The notes beneath the pieces are model-generated. The model had not been told where the DNA came from. It saw only the letters and a program-made list of their open reading frames with translations, and searched no databases. From Chitinophaga pinensis (lineage in GTDB: Bacteria > Bacteroidota > Bacteroidia > Flavobacteriales_D > Crocinitomicaceae): a stretch of 64,000 nucleotides of DNA. Location of the stretch: positions 23,429-87,428 of the forward strand of contig CAMAZP010000010.1 of assembly GCA_945863605.1 (NCBI GenBank), in the 5' to 3' direction. The position numbers were made by a program, and so were the translations under genes. Positions 36,614-44,857 of the stretch are shown here, in pieces (positions within the stretch are counted from its first letter, which is position 1; every line of letters starts with the position of its first letter).

Positions 36614-37267
36614 ATGTCAACTCAATCAAAAAAAGCAATCGTAATTGGCGCTAGTGGTCTAATCGGAAGCGAATTAGTTCACTTATTGCTTAAAGATACT
36701 TCTTTTTCTAAGGTCACTGTTTTTGTTAGAAAAACATTACCCATTTCAAATGAAAAACTTAATCAGATTGTTTTGGATTTTAAGCAGCTCGAACAATACT
36801 ATGCAGCGTTTGACGGATCTGTACTTTTTCTTTGCATCGGAACAACACGCAAAAAAACACCTAATCTGGATGACTATCGTGCTATTGATTACGGAATAAC
36901 GCTACGTGCTGCAAACTTGGCTAAAGCTTCAGGTGTTGAAAAAGTTCATTTAATTTCTGCCATTGGAGCTAGTTCAAATTCCACTATTTTCTACAACAAA
37001 TTGAAAGGTGAAATTGAAGAAGATTTAATCAAAATTGGTTTTGCTTCCACTTATATTTACCAACCCTCTCTTTTAATTGGAATAAGAAAAGAATCACGAC
37101 CTGCTGAATTATTTTTCCAGAAATTAATGCCATTTTTCGACCTATTAATGTTTGGAAGTCTTAAAAAATACCACAGTGTTAGCAAACAAAAGTTAGCAAA
37201 AGCAATGTTAAATCATCATTTTAAAGCTAAAAAAGGAATTCATACATTGACTTTTAGTGATTTTTAA
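36614..37267 (+). CDS. atypical SDR / NAD(P)H-binding epimerase-like protein
   Basis: 217 residues. An N-terminal Rossmann motif (AIVIGASGLIGSELVHLLL) is followed by the pattern of the small atypical short-chain dehydrogenases related to HTATIP2/TIP30 (LFLCIGTTRKKT, then VHLISAIGASSNSTIFYNKLKGEIE and IYQPSLLIG). The YxxxK of the usual active site is represented by Y-N-K-L-K. These enzymes bind NADPH; the substrate is unknown. It starts 47 bp after the carbonic anhydrase gene and may or may not share its transcript. Confidence 0.8.
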   Translation: MSTQSKKAIVIGASGLIGSELVHLLLKDTSFSKVTVFVRKTLPISNEKLNQIVLDFKQLEQYYAAFDGSVLFLCIGTTRKKTPNLDDYRAIDYGITLRAANLAKASGVEKVHLISAIGASSNSTIFYNKLKGEIEEDLIKIGFASTYIYQPSLLIGIRKESRPAELFFQKLMPFFDLLMFGSLKKYHSVSKQKLAKAMLNHHFKAKKGIHTLTFSDF

Positions 37268-37338
37268 TAAAAGTTTTCATAAAACAATTATTTCCCAATC
37301 AAACGTTATTTAACTCACAGCTTGTATCTTCGTGTAGC

Positions 37339-40300
37339 ATGACGTTTGGATCTAAATTATTTTTTACTTTTTTACTCAGTCTTTTGCCTTTTCAATCATC
37401 GGCTCAGTTTTCAAGTAAACGACAATTTCAATCCGCCGCGGCGGACTTAAGCAAGAAATCTTTCCAAATCGATACGCTTACAATTTATCCAAACTCATTC
37501 GTGGTCTTGGCAGGAAAAGATACGCTCTCTAAAAATGAGTACGATTTTAATTATTCAACCAACAGCTTTAAACTAAACAAAAACAGAACGGATACACTGA
37601 CATTTAGCTATCAAGTGCTTCCATTTGAATTTAATAAAACAATAAAAAAGCGCGACACAACTATCATTTACCAAGAAAATAAAGGTGACCGAGATAAATT
37701 TAAAATTGAAAATACGTATACGGTCAACGATATTTTTGGTGGTTCAGATCTAACGAAAAACGGAAGTATTTCCCGCGGCGTTTCTTTTGGTAACAATCAA
37801 GATTTGGGTGTAAACTCATCTTTAAACCTTGAATTAACAGGGAACATCGCACCTAATCTCAAAGTTATTGCTTCGGTTTCAGATGCTAATTTACCGATTC
37901 AACCAGACGGAAACACGAATAAACTACAGGAATTTGATCAAGTTTTTATTCAAGTTTACAACGATAATCTCAAAGTCGTTGCTGGGGATTTTTGGCTTTC
38001 GAAACCAACTGGCTATTTTCTGACTTATAAAAAACGAGCGCAAGGTTTAACCGGCGAATATTCGTGGCTGACACCTAAAGGAAATAAACTGCAAACTCAA
38101 ATCAGTGGGGCACTTTCAAAAGGTAAATTCAACCGTCAAATCATTCAAGGAATTGAAGCCAATCAAGGACCTTATCGGTTGGTGGGAAGCGAAAATGAAC
38201 CTTTTATTCTCATTCTTGCAGGAACAGAACGTGTTTACATCGATGGAAAATTGTTGGTTCGAGGTCAAGAATTTGATTATGTAATTGATTATAATTCTTC
38301 TGAGTTGACGTTTACTTCCCGCAATCAAATCACAAAAGACACGCGTATTGTGGTTGAATTTCAATATTCAGATCAAAACTATGCAAGGTCGTTAGTGCAA
38401 AATTCAACAACTTTTACAAGTAAAAAAGTCGATTTATGGTTCAATATTTACAGTGAGCAAGATGCCAAAAATCAATCCTTACAACAAACCTTAAGCCCCT
38501 CACAAAAATTCTATCTCGGACAAATTGGCGACGATTTAAGTCAAGCACAAATTAATAGTATTGACTCTGTTGGTTTTATTGAAAATCAGATTTTGTATCG
38601 ACTTACTGATTCGTTAGGCTATGATTCCGTTTTAGTTTATAGCGTTTTGCCAGCCGATGCAAAATACCGCGCGAGTTTTCAATTGGTGGGGCAAAATAAT
38701 GGTGATTATATTCTTGATTCCTACAATGCACTTGGAAAAGTGTATAAATGGATTGCTCCAATAAATGGAATTTCTCAAGGAAATTATGCTCCTGCTCGAT
38801 TAATCATTACGCCAAAACAAAAGCAAGTTATTAGCGCAGGTGGACTTTTTAAACTATCGAAATCGGTGAGTATTGAAACAGAAAGTGCGCTCTCTAACAA
38901 CGATGTAAACACTTTTTCTAAAATCCAAAAAGAAAACGATCAAGGCTTTGCACAAATGACGCGTGTACTGCATAAATTAAATTTCGGGAAAGATTCCATT
39001 CCTAAGTGGCAACTCGAAAGCAAAGCAGAAATCGAATATTTAGGCATAAACTTTAGTCCTATTGAACAGTATCGAAAAGTGGAATTTGATAGAGATTGGA
39101 ACACTAGAAACAAAGGTTTTACTGGTCAGCAATTAAGTGCAAATGTGGGTACGACAATCAAAAACAAAGACTTTGGAAGGATAAATTTGGAGGGTCTACG
39201 TTATTCGATAAGTAATCAATATCAAGGAAATCGAATTGCAACAGAGGGAAATTGGAATCAAAAAGGATGGAATTTAAAATGGGATGGAAGCGCCTTGAAA
39301 TCGAATGAAAACACTTCTTTTTTAAACCAAAGCAATCAATTTATCCGACATCGAGCAAGCATTTCAAAAGATTTTAAATTGTTCAAAATTGGTTTTATTG
39401 ACGACCACGAATACAATCTTTTTAGAGGAACGAATACGACAATTCAAACCACAAGTTATCAATTTTACGATCAACAATTTTTCATTTCAAGAGGCGACTC
39501 AAGCGGGAATTCTTATAAAATTTTCTACCGCGAACGCTACGATCAAAAAGCAGATTCAGTTGATTTAGTGAGTGTTGCAAAAGCGACAACTGCCGGTGGA
39601 GAAATTAATTTATTGTCGCTGAAAAATCAAAAACTAACCATTTTAACTGCTTATCGTTCCTTGAAAATCAAAGACTCTCTCCTACTCCAACAATCTCCTG
39701 AAAATTCTTTAGTTGGACGTTTTGACTACGAAGCACGCTGGTGGAAATCAGCTTTGACCTTAACTACCTTTTACGAAGTTGGTTCTGGTTTAGAACAGAA
39801 AAGGACTTTTCAATATCTAAAAGTGAACGATGGTCAAGGAATTTATACTTGGGTAGATTATAACAGCGACGGAATCAAGGACTTGAATGAATTTGAAATC
39901 GCACAATTCGTCGATCAAGCGAGCTATATTCGCATTTTTACACCTAGCAACGAATACGTAAAAACCTATTCCAATGAATTTAATCAAAGTGTTTTTTGGC
40001 GACCAGAAAAATTGTGGAGTGCTAAAAAAGGTGTTTTAAAAGTGCTTTCACTTTTCTCCAATCAAGCGCGTTTACGCATCAATCGAAAATTGAATGCCTT
40101 CGATATCAATACTGCTTTTAATCCTTTTGCGACTGATGTTGAAGACATTAGACTTGTAAGTGCTGGTTCAACCGTTCGCAATACTTTGTTTTTCAATCGT
40201 ACGTCGAGTGTGATTACTGCCGAATATACTTTTCAAGATTCGCGCACCAAAAATTTATTGGCAAGTGGGTTTGATTCCCGAAAAAACGCCTCTCACGATG

Positions 40301-40809
40301 TTTCCATTCGTTGGAATTTGACACCAAAATTTTCAATCGAAACGAAAGCTCAAAGTGGCGAAAAACTCTCTGCTGCCGATTACACAGTTGGTAGAAATTA
40401 TGATTATCGTTTTCGATTTATTCAGCCGAGTTTGATTTATCAACCATCGACAAATTTTAGAATTGGTATTGACAGTAGAATTGGCAATAAAGTGAATGCT
40501 GAAAATCTTGGTGGCGAAACGTGTTCTTTGTTAGAAGTTGGAAGCAACTTGAAATTCAACCAAACGGAAAAAGGTAGTTTACAAGGAGAATTTAAAACCA
40601 TTCAATTAAATTTTGTTGGAAATCCAAACTCGGCAATTGGTTTTGAGTTATTAGAATCGCTACGTCCAGGAGTGAATTATACTTGGAATTTTGGCTACCA
40701 ACGAACAATTTCCAAAAACTTGCAAATGACCATTCAATATTTGGGACGTAAATCAGAAAATACGCGCACAATTCACAGTGGAGGAATGGAAATTAGAGCC
40801 TTTTTCTAA
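37339..40809 (+). CDS. large predicted outer-membrane beta-barrel protein
   Basis: 1156 residues with a signal peptide (LFFTFLLSLLPFQSSAQ). The part around residues 145-230 (GSISRGVSFGNNQDLGVNSS, then SDANLPIQPDGNTN and EFDQVFIQVYND) recalls the segment seen in the T9SS translocon barrel SprA, though this protein is only about half SprA's length. The remaining about 900 residues alternate polar and hydrophobic residues as in beta-strands. The C-terminus ends in Phe-Phe (MEIRAFF), as outer-membrane barrels often do. Function unknown; membrane placement is inference. A G+C-rich palindrome lies at codons 32-36, just after the signal peptide. The stop overlaps that of amn. Confidence 0.65.
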   Translation: MTFGSKLFFTFLLSLLPFQSSAQFSSKRQFQSAAADLSKKSFQIDTLTIYPNSFVVLAGKDTLSKNEYDFNYSTNSFKLNKNRTDTLTFSYQVLPFEFNKTIKKRDTTIIYQENKGDRDKFKIENTYTVNDIFGGSDLTKNGSISRGVSFGNNQDLGVNSSLNLELTGNIAPNLKVIASVSDANLPIQPDGNTNKLQEFDQVFIQVYNDNLKVVAGDFWLSKPTGYFLTYKKRAQGLTGEYSWLTPKGNKLQTQISGALSKGKFNRQIIQGIEANQGPYRLVGSENEPFILILAGTERVYIDGKLLVRGQEFDYVIDYNSSELTFTSRNQITKDTRIVVEFQYSDQNYARSLVQNSTTFTSKKVDLWFNIYSEQDAKNQSLQQTLSPSQKFYLGQIGDDLSQAQINSIDSVGFIENQILYRLTDSLGYDSVLVYSVLPADAKYRASFQLVGQNNGDYILDSYNALGKVYKWIAPINGISQGNYAPARLIITPKQKQVISAGGLFKLSKSVSIETESALSNNDVNTFSKIQKENDQGFAQMTRVLHKLNFGKDSIPKWQLESKAEIEYLGINFSPIEQYRKVEFDRDWNTRNKGFTGQQLSANVGTTIKNKDFGRINLEGLRYSISNQYQGNRIATEGNWNQKGWNLKWDGSALKSNENTSFLNQSNQFIRHRASISKDFKLFKIGFIDDHEYNLFRGTNTTIQTTSYQFYDQQFFISRGDSSGNSYKIFYRERYDQKADSVDLVSVAKATTAGGEINLLSLKNQKLTILTAYRSLKIKDSLLLQQSPENSLVGRFDYEARWWKSALTLTTFYEVGSGLEQKRTFQYLKVNDGQGIYTWVDYNSDGIKDLNEFEIAQFVDQASYIRIFTPSNEYVKTYSNEFNQSVFWRPEKLWSAKKGVLKVLSLFSNQARLRINRKLNAFDINTAFNPFATDVEDIRLVSAGSTVRNTLFFNRTSSVITAEYTFQDSRTKNLLASGFDSRKNASHDVSIRWNLTPKFSIETKAQSGEKLSAADYTVGRNYDYRFRFIQPSLIYQPSTNFRIGIDSRIGNKVNAENLGGETCSLLEVGSNLKFNQTEKGSLQGEFKTIQLNFVGNPNSAIGFELLESLRPGVNYTWNFGYQRTISKNLQMTIQYLGRKSENTRTIHSGGMEIRAFF
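37432..37445. repeat. G+C-rich palindrome inside the large outer-membrane gene
   Basis: TCCGCCGCGGCGGA, a perfect 14-bp palindrome in an A/T-rich genome. Its central 10 bases CGCCGCGGCG recur exactly at 41680-41689 in an intergenic element. It encodes the Ser-Ala-Ala-Ala-Asp region just after the signal peptide. Confidence 0.6.
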
Positions 40810-41576
40810 AACTTCAAATGCTTCACTGAATTTCCAGAATTTTGAATTTCTTTCAAGGAATTGATACCGATATTTAAATGGTCGTCAACGTATTCTGTCG
40901 TTACTTTCGCATCGCTTGCTTCCGTTTTCACACCATCTGGAATCATCGGTTGGTCACTCACTAAAAGCAAAGCTCCAACAGGAATTTCATTGTAAAATCC
41001 AACACTAAAAATCGTCGCGGTTTCCATATCGATTGCCATTGCTCGGATGGTGCGCAAATATTCTTTAAATGCTTCGTCGTGCTCCCAAACGCGTCTATTT
41101 GTCGTGTAAACAGTTCCTGTCCAATAATCTCTTCCAGCCAAACGAATGGTGTACGAAATTGCTTTTTGAAGATTAAACGACGGCAAAGCAGGAACTTCGG
41201 CTGGAAAATAATCATTCGATGTTCCTTCTCCACGTATTGCTGCAATCGGCAAGATTAAATCGCCAATTTCATTTTTCTTTTTCAATCCACCGCATTTCCC
41301 TAAGAAAAGTACCGCTTTCGGTTGAATTGCCGACAACAAATCCATTATCGTTGCTGCCATTGCGCTACCCATACTGAAATTAATAATCGTAATCCCCTCA
41401 GCTGTTGCCGACTGCATCGGACGTTCTTGCCCATCAATTTCAACGTTGTATTTCTCAGCAAACATTTTCACATATCCACCAAAGTTCGTTAGCAAAATAT
41501 ACTGTCCGAATTCTTCTAGTTTTTTCCCCGTGTAACGTGGTAACCAGTTTTCTACTATTTCTTCTTTTGTTTTCAT
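40806..41576 (-). CDS. amn: AMP nucleosidase
   Basis: 256 residues, the short Bacteroidota form. It splits AMP into adenine and ribose-5-phosphate in the cytoplasm. The phosphorylase/nucleosidase fold is clear: IINFSMGSAMAATIMDLL, LFLGKCGGLKKKNEIGDLI, and AIDMETATIFSVGFYNEIPVGALLLVSD, in which the Met-Glu contacts the ribose. The N-terminal regulatory domain of the E. coli Amn (484 residues) is absent. Its stop codon overlaps that of the convergent outer-membrane gene by 4 bp. Confidence 0.88.
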   Translation of the reverse strand: MKTKEEIVENWLPRYTGKKLEEFGQYILLTNFGGYVKMFAEKYNVEIDGQERPMQSATAEGITIINFSMGSAMAATIMDLLSAIQPKAVLFLGKCGGLKKKNEIGDLILPIAAIRGEGTSNDYFPAEVPALPSFNLQKAISYTIRLAGRDYWTGTVYTTNRRVWEHDEAFKEYLRTIRAMAIDMETATIFSVGFYNEIPVGALLLVSDQPMIPDGVKTEASDAKVTTEYVDDHLNIGINSLKEIQNSGNSVKHLKF

Positions 41577-41582
41577 TTTTTT

Positions 41583-41735
41583 GAGGGAATGAGTTTATGA
41601 CAAATGAGGGAATGATATTATGAGTGAAAGATTTTATGAGAAATGAGAGAATGAGGAAAAACATAACTCGAAGTGAGTTCGCCGCGGCGAATAAGCTTCC
41701 CCCCTTCGCTGCGGCGAAGAAGCGGTAATGAGGGG
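41583..41735. repeat. intergenic element with G+C-rich palindromes and ATGAG tracts
   Basis: The left part (41583-41655) is a degenerate tandem array of (AA)ATGAGGGAATGA-like units. The right part holds AACTC/GAGTT arms (41665-41679), the perfect palindrome TTCGCCGCGGCGAA (41678-41691) and the near-perfect CTTCGCTGCGGCGAAG (41704-41719). An outer CCCCC/GGGGG pair (41700-41704 and 41731-41735) flanks the second palindrome. The G+C content is far above that of the surroundings. It is strongly folded and looks like a mobile or dispersed non-coding repeat. Confidence 0.6.
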
Positions 41736-41767
41736 GATGATTATTGTTATTCACCAACCAAACACCA

Positions 41768-42691
41768 TCACCTAACAAGAAATTTAGTTTTATAAACCGC
41801 ATTTTCATTTTCCAAAATAAAGAAATAAATTCCACTTTCAACATTAATTAATTGTACTGAGTTATTCTCAATTATTCCTTTCTGAATTGCTTTTCCTTGA
41901 ATATCAACGATTGTGTAATTTCCTTGAGCATTGATTGTTATATTCTCGTTTGAGCTAACTGGGTTTGGGGTGATATTCACACTATTGTTCTCTAAACCAG
42001 CTAAACCTAAATGATTTAAATAATATTCACAATCTTCGCCACTTGGATTGTAAAATAGTTCGTCGTCTTGAAAGCACTTAAACCAAAACGTATAGTATTC
42101 AACGGCAATACCTGGATCACAAAACGCGAAATTGGGAAACAAATAACTCCAAGGAGAGTTGCCTGAATACGCACCAAAACGTTCGTTGAATTTTCCTTCA
42201 AACTTGTATGGAGATGATTCAGTTGATTGAAGCGTCAGTGATTTGTAATTCGTTCCTAAAATGTTGACCATTCCTGCACTAAGAACATCTACTGTAGAAG
42301 TATCATCACACATATTGATTTCTTCTGATTCAGTACCCAACATCCAACCACCACCTGCTACTTCTGAGAAATTATACAACACCTCAAATTTGTTGTTCCT
42401 CCAATAAAAAACAGTGTCGCCACTCACATAGGTGTAGTTTCTTTGGAGCGTATCAGAAAAACCGAAAATGACAACATAATTCATATTTGTAGTAAACGCA
42501 GTAACAGTTGTTTCGAAAACCATAGCGTTTTTTGATTCAATTACTGTGTCCGCAATGTGTTGGATTTTCATGAAACCACCATAACCTAATGTATTAAAAT
42601 CATAATGCCAAGTTGCATTCGGCTTCACCCATATTTGAGCATGCTGGAAGTATGAAATAAAGAAAAACAAGAAAAAAATTAACTGTTTCAT
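41768..42691 (-). CDS. T9SS type A sorted secreted protein
   Basis: 307 residues with a signal peptide (MKQLIFFLFFFISYFQHAQ). The middle (about 20-230) has no family I recognise; it is aromatic-rich with several Cys. The last about 75 residues are a type A sorting domain (ITPNPVSSNENITI, then IVDIQGKAIQKG and GIYFFILENE, ending KFLVR), which directs export by the type IX system and surface attachment. The gene lies alone between two copies of the same 22-nt repeat (41634-41655 and 42737-42758). Confidence 0.8.
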   Translation of the reverse strand: MKQLIFFLFFFISYFQHAQIWVKPNATWHYDFNTLGYGGFMKIQHIADTVIESKNAMVFETTVTAFTTNMNYVVIFGFSDTLQRNYTYVSGDTVFYWRNNKFEVLYNFSEVAGGGWMLGTESEEINMCDDTSTVDVLSAGMVNILGTNYKSLTLQSTESSPYKFEGKFNERFGAYSGNSPWSYLFPNFAFCDPGIAVEYYTFWFKCFQDDELFYNPSGEDCEYYLNHLGLAGLENNSVNITPNPVSSNENITINAQGNYTIVDIQGKAIQKGIIENNSVQLINVESGIYFFILENENAVYKTKFLVR

Positions 42692-42736
42692 TTTGTGGTT
42701 TTTAGTTTGTAAATAGTACTTTAGGATTTTAAGACA

Positions 42737-42775
42737 TTATGAGAAATGAGAGAATGAGAAAAGAGAGAATGAGGA
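42737..42775. repeat. second copy of the ATGAG-rich repeat
   Basis: Bases 42737-42758 are identical to 41634-41655 (22 nt). The following AGAGAGAATGAGG continues the same unit. It lies upstream of the T9SS cargo gene, so that gene is bracketed by direct copies. Confidence 0.7.
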
Positions 42776-42783
42776 AACGACAA

Positions 42784-42840
42784 CTTGAATATTAATCTGC
42801 AATTTGTAATCTTCTAATTTGCAATCCATTAATCCGCAAT
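42784..42840. repeat. short AATCTGCAATTTG-type direct repeats at the lysS 3' end
   Basis: Three imperfect copies (AATCTGCAATTTGTAATC, AATTTGCAATCC, AATCCGCAATCC) stand head to tail and run into the last codons of lysS on the other strand. Low-complexity intergenic repeat of unknown role. Confidence 0.45.
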
Positions 42841-44535
42841 CCTCACCATCAACCACTCCCCTTCCTTCGTGACTTTCAATAAATTATTTTTTGTCAAGGT
42901 TTTAATACTCGTATCCCACGCTTTATTACTCATTTCAAATTTTGCTCTCAACTCGGGCAATTCAAGTTCTTTTTCAACTTTCATTACATCAAATATCGCT
43001 TTTTCGTTGTCGTTCAATTCTATTTTTACCGATTTCGTTTCAGGACGCATTTGAGGGAAGAACAACACTTCTTGAATCGAAGAATTATTCGTCAACAACA
43101 TCACCAAACGGTCGATTCCGATTCCCATTCCTGACGTTGGTGGCATTCCATATTCCAATGCACGCAAGAAATCTTGGTCGATAAACATTGCTTCATCGTC
43201 GCCTTTTTCAGATAAACCTAATTGCTCTTCGAAACGCTCACGTTGGTCGATTGGATCATTCAACTCGGAATATGCATTAGCAATTTCTTTTCCGTTCACC
43301 ATCAACTCAAAGCGCTCCGTCAACTCTGGATTTTCACGGTGACGTTTACACAACGGAGACATTTCAATCGGATAATCCGTGATAAACGTTGGCTGAATGT
43401 AGTTTCCTTCACATTTCTCACCGAACAATTCATCAATCAATTTTCCTTTACCCATCGAAGGAGTCGTTTCAATTCCCATACTTTGACAAGCTGCACGCAA
43501 TTCCTCTTCCGTTTTTCCATTGATATCAAAACCAGTAAAATGCAAAATCGCTTCGCGCATCGTAACACGTGCAAAAGGTGCTTTCAACGAGATTTCTTTG
43601 TCGCCAACTTTGATTTCGGTCGTTCCACAAACGTCTAAGGCAACGCGCTCGATCATTTTCTCTGTGAAATCCATCATCCAGTTGTAATCTTTGTAGGAAA
43701 CGTAAATTTCCATCACTGTAAATTCTGGATTGTGTGTGCGGTCCATTCCTTCGTTGCGGAAATCTTTTGCGAATTCATAAACACCATCAAATCCACCAAC
43801 AATCAATCTTTTCAGATACAATTCGTTGGCAATTCTCAAATACAATGGCATATCCAATGCGTTGTGATGTGTAATAAACGGACGCGCTGCTGCTCCACCT
43901 GGAATCGGTTGAAGAATCGGTGTTTCTACTTCTAAATAACCGTACCCATCAAAAAAGCGACGCATCGAACTAATGGTTTTAGAGCGTTTAATAAACGTAT
44001 CTTTCACTTTTGGATTCACCACCAAATCCACATAACGTTGACGATAACGCAATTCTGCATCTGTAAACGCATCGTGTACATTTCCTTCAGCATCTGTTTT
44101 TGGCAAGGGCAAGGGACGCAAAGCTTTACTTAAAACTGTAAATTCGTGTACGTGAACGGAGGTCTCCCCTACTTGCGTTTTGAAAACGTAACCTTTCACG
44201 CCAATGAAATCACCTAAATCCAACAATTTTTTAAACACTTCATTGTAAAGCGTTTTATCTTCTCCTGGGCAAATTTCGTCGCGGTTAAAATACACTTGAA
44301 TTCTTCCTGACGCGTCTTGTAACTCAGCAAAAGAAGCTTTTCCCATCACACGTTGGCTCATCATTCTACCTGCCAAACAAACCTGCTTACCGTCTTCAAA
44401 ATTCTGCTTGATATCTGTTGCATAATCGCTAACAGGATAAAGTGCCGCTGGATAAGGATCAATTCCCAAATCGCGTAATTTTTGAAGTGACTCGCGTCGT
44501 AAGATTTCTTGTTCAGAAAGTTCAGAATGACTCAT
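42829..44535 (-). CDS. lysS: lysyl-tRNA synthetase, class II
   Basis: 568 residues. It charges tRNA-Lys. An N-terminal OB anticodon-binding domain (about 55-165, [21 protein letters not shown]) precedes the class II catalytic domain. There motif 2 is [20 protein letters not shown] and motif 3 is [17 protein letters not shown]. About 65 residues follow the usual end (from [19 protein letters not shown]), forming a small helical, winged-helix-like extension known from Bacteroidota LysS. The gene is monocistronic with a good -7 box. Confidence 0.96.
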   Translation of the reverse strand: MSHSELSEQEILRRESLQKLRDLGIDPYPAALYPVSDYATDIKQNFEDGKQVCLAGRMMSQRVMGKASFAELQDASGRIQVYFNRDEICPGEDKTLYNEVFKKLLDLGDFIGVKGYVFKTQVGETSVHVHEFTVLSKALRPLPLPKTDAEGNVHDAFTDAELRYRQRYVDLVVNPKVKDTFIKRSKTISSMRRFFDGYGYLEVETPILQPIPGGAAARPFITHHNALDMPLYLRIANELYLKRLIVGGFDGVYEFAKDFRNEGMDRTHNPEFTVMEIYVSYKDYNWMMDFTEKMIERVALDVCGTTEIKVGDKEISLKAPFARVTMREAILHFTGFDINGKTEEELRAACQSMGIETTPSMGKGKLIDELFGEKCEGNYIQPTFITDYPIEMSPLCKRHRENPELTERFELMVNGKEIANAYSELNDPIDQRERFEEQLGLSEKGDDEAMFIDQDFLRALEYGMPPTSGMGIGIDRLVMLLTNNSSIQEVLFFPQMRPETKSVKIELNDNEKAIFDVMKVEKELELPELRAKFEMSNKAWDTSIKTLTKNNLLKVTKEGEWLMVRIAD

Positions 44536-44557
44536 GTTTTGTTTTTGTTTTAATGTG

Positions 44558-44565
44558 CAAAGATA
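44558..44565 (-). promoter_or_regulatory. -7 box of lysS
   Basis: TATCTTTG on the minus strand, an exact TAnnTTTG match, 22 bp before the lysS start. Confidence 0.55.
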
Positions 44566-44602
44566 AGTTTTGAAAATGAAATAATTTGAGAACAGATAAC
44601 TG

Positions 44603-44655
44603 AAAGTGGAAAGTGAAGAATTAAAAGTTAAAAATTAAGAGTTAAGATTGCAAAT
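44603..44655. repeat. low-complexity AAGTGGAAAGTG / AAGTTAAAAATTAAG tract
   Basis: Degenerate short tandem units in the gap between lysS and the second ATPase gene. The remainder of this 322-bp gap holds promoter elements and the half-site array listed separately; no gene is seen. Confidence 0.4.
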
Positions 44656-44732
44656 TCAGACATTGACTATTTCTATTAAGTTGATAAAGAATTCAAAGCT
44701 GTGTTTCTCAAATTGGAACAAAAAAAATATAA

Positions 44733-44839
44733 TTTCGTTTATTTTACGAAACTTTTGATATTAAATTTATTAAAATTTACGAATATTTTAAATTTAATTT
44801 ACTTTTTTAAACTAAATAATTGTAAATTTGTTTCGTAAA
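44733..44839. promoter_or_regulatory. array of TTTACGAA half-sites before the second ATPase gene
   Basis: TTTCGT/ACGAAA form a perfect inverted pair at 44733-44738 and 44746-44751. TTTACGAA recurs at 44776-44783, and its complement TTTCGTAAA is at 44831-44839, just after the -7 box. The motif differs from the one before the first ATPase gene, but the arrangement is alike. Confidence 0.55.
44823..44830 (+). promoter_or_regulatory. -7 box of the second ATPase gene
   Basis: TAAATTTG, an exact TAnnTTTG match, 27 bp before the ATG at 44858. The next bases form one of the half-sites, so a bound protein would block the transcription start. Confidence 0.5.
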
Positions 44840-44857
44840 AAAAAGCAAATAGTAACA

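Noticed and set aside
43222..43638. 138-codon open frame opposite lysS
   Set aside because: A shadow of the well-conserved lysS gene in another frame; no recognisable protein features.
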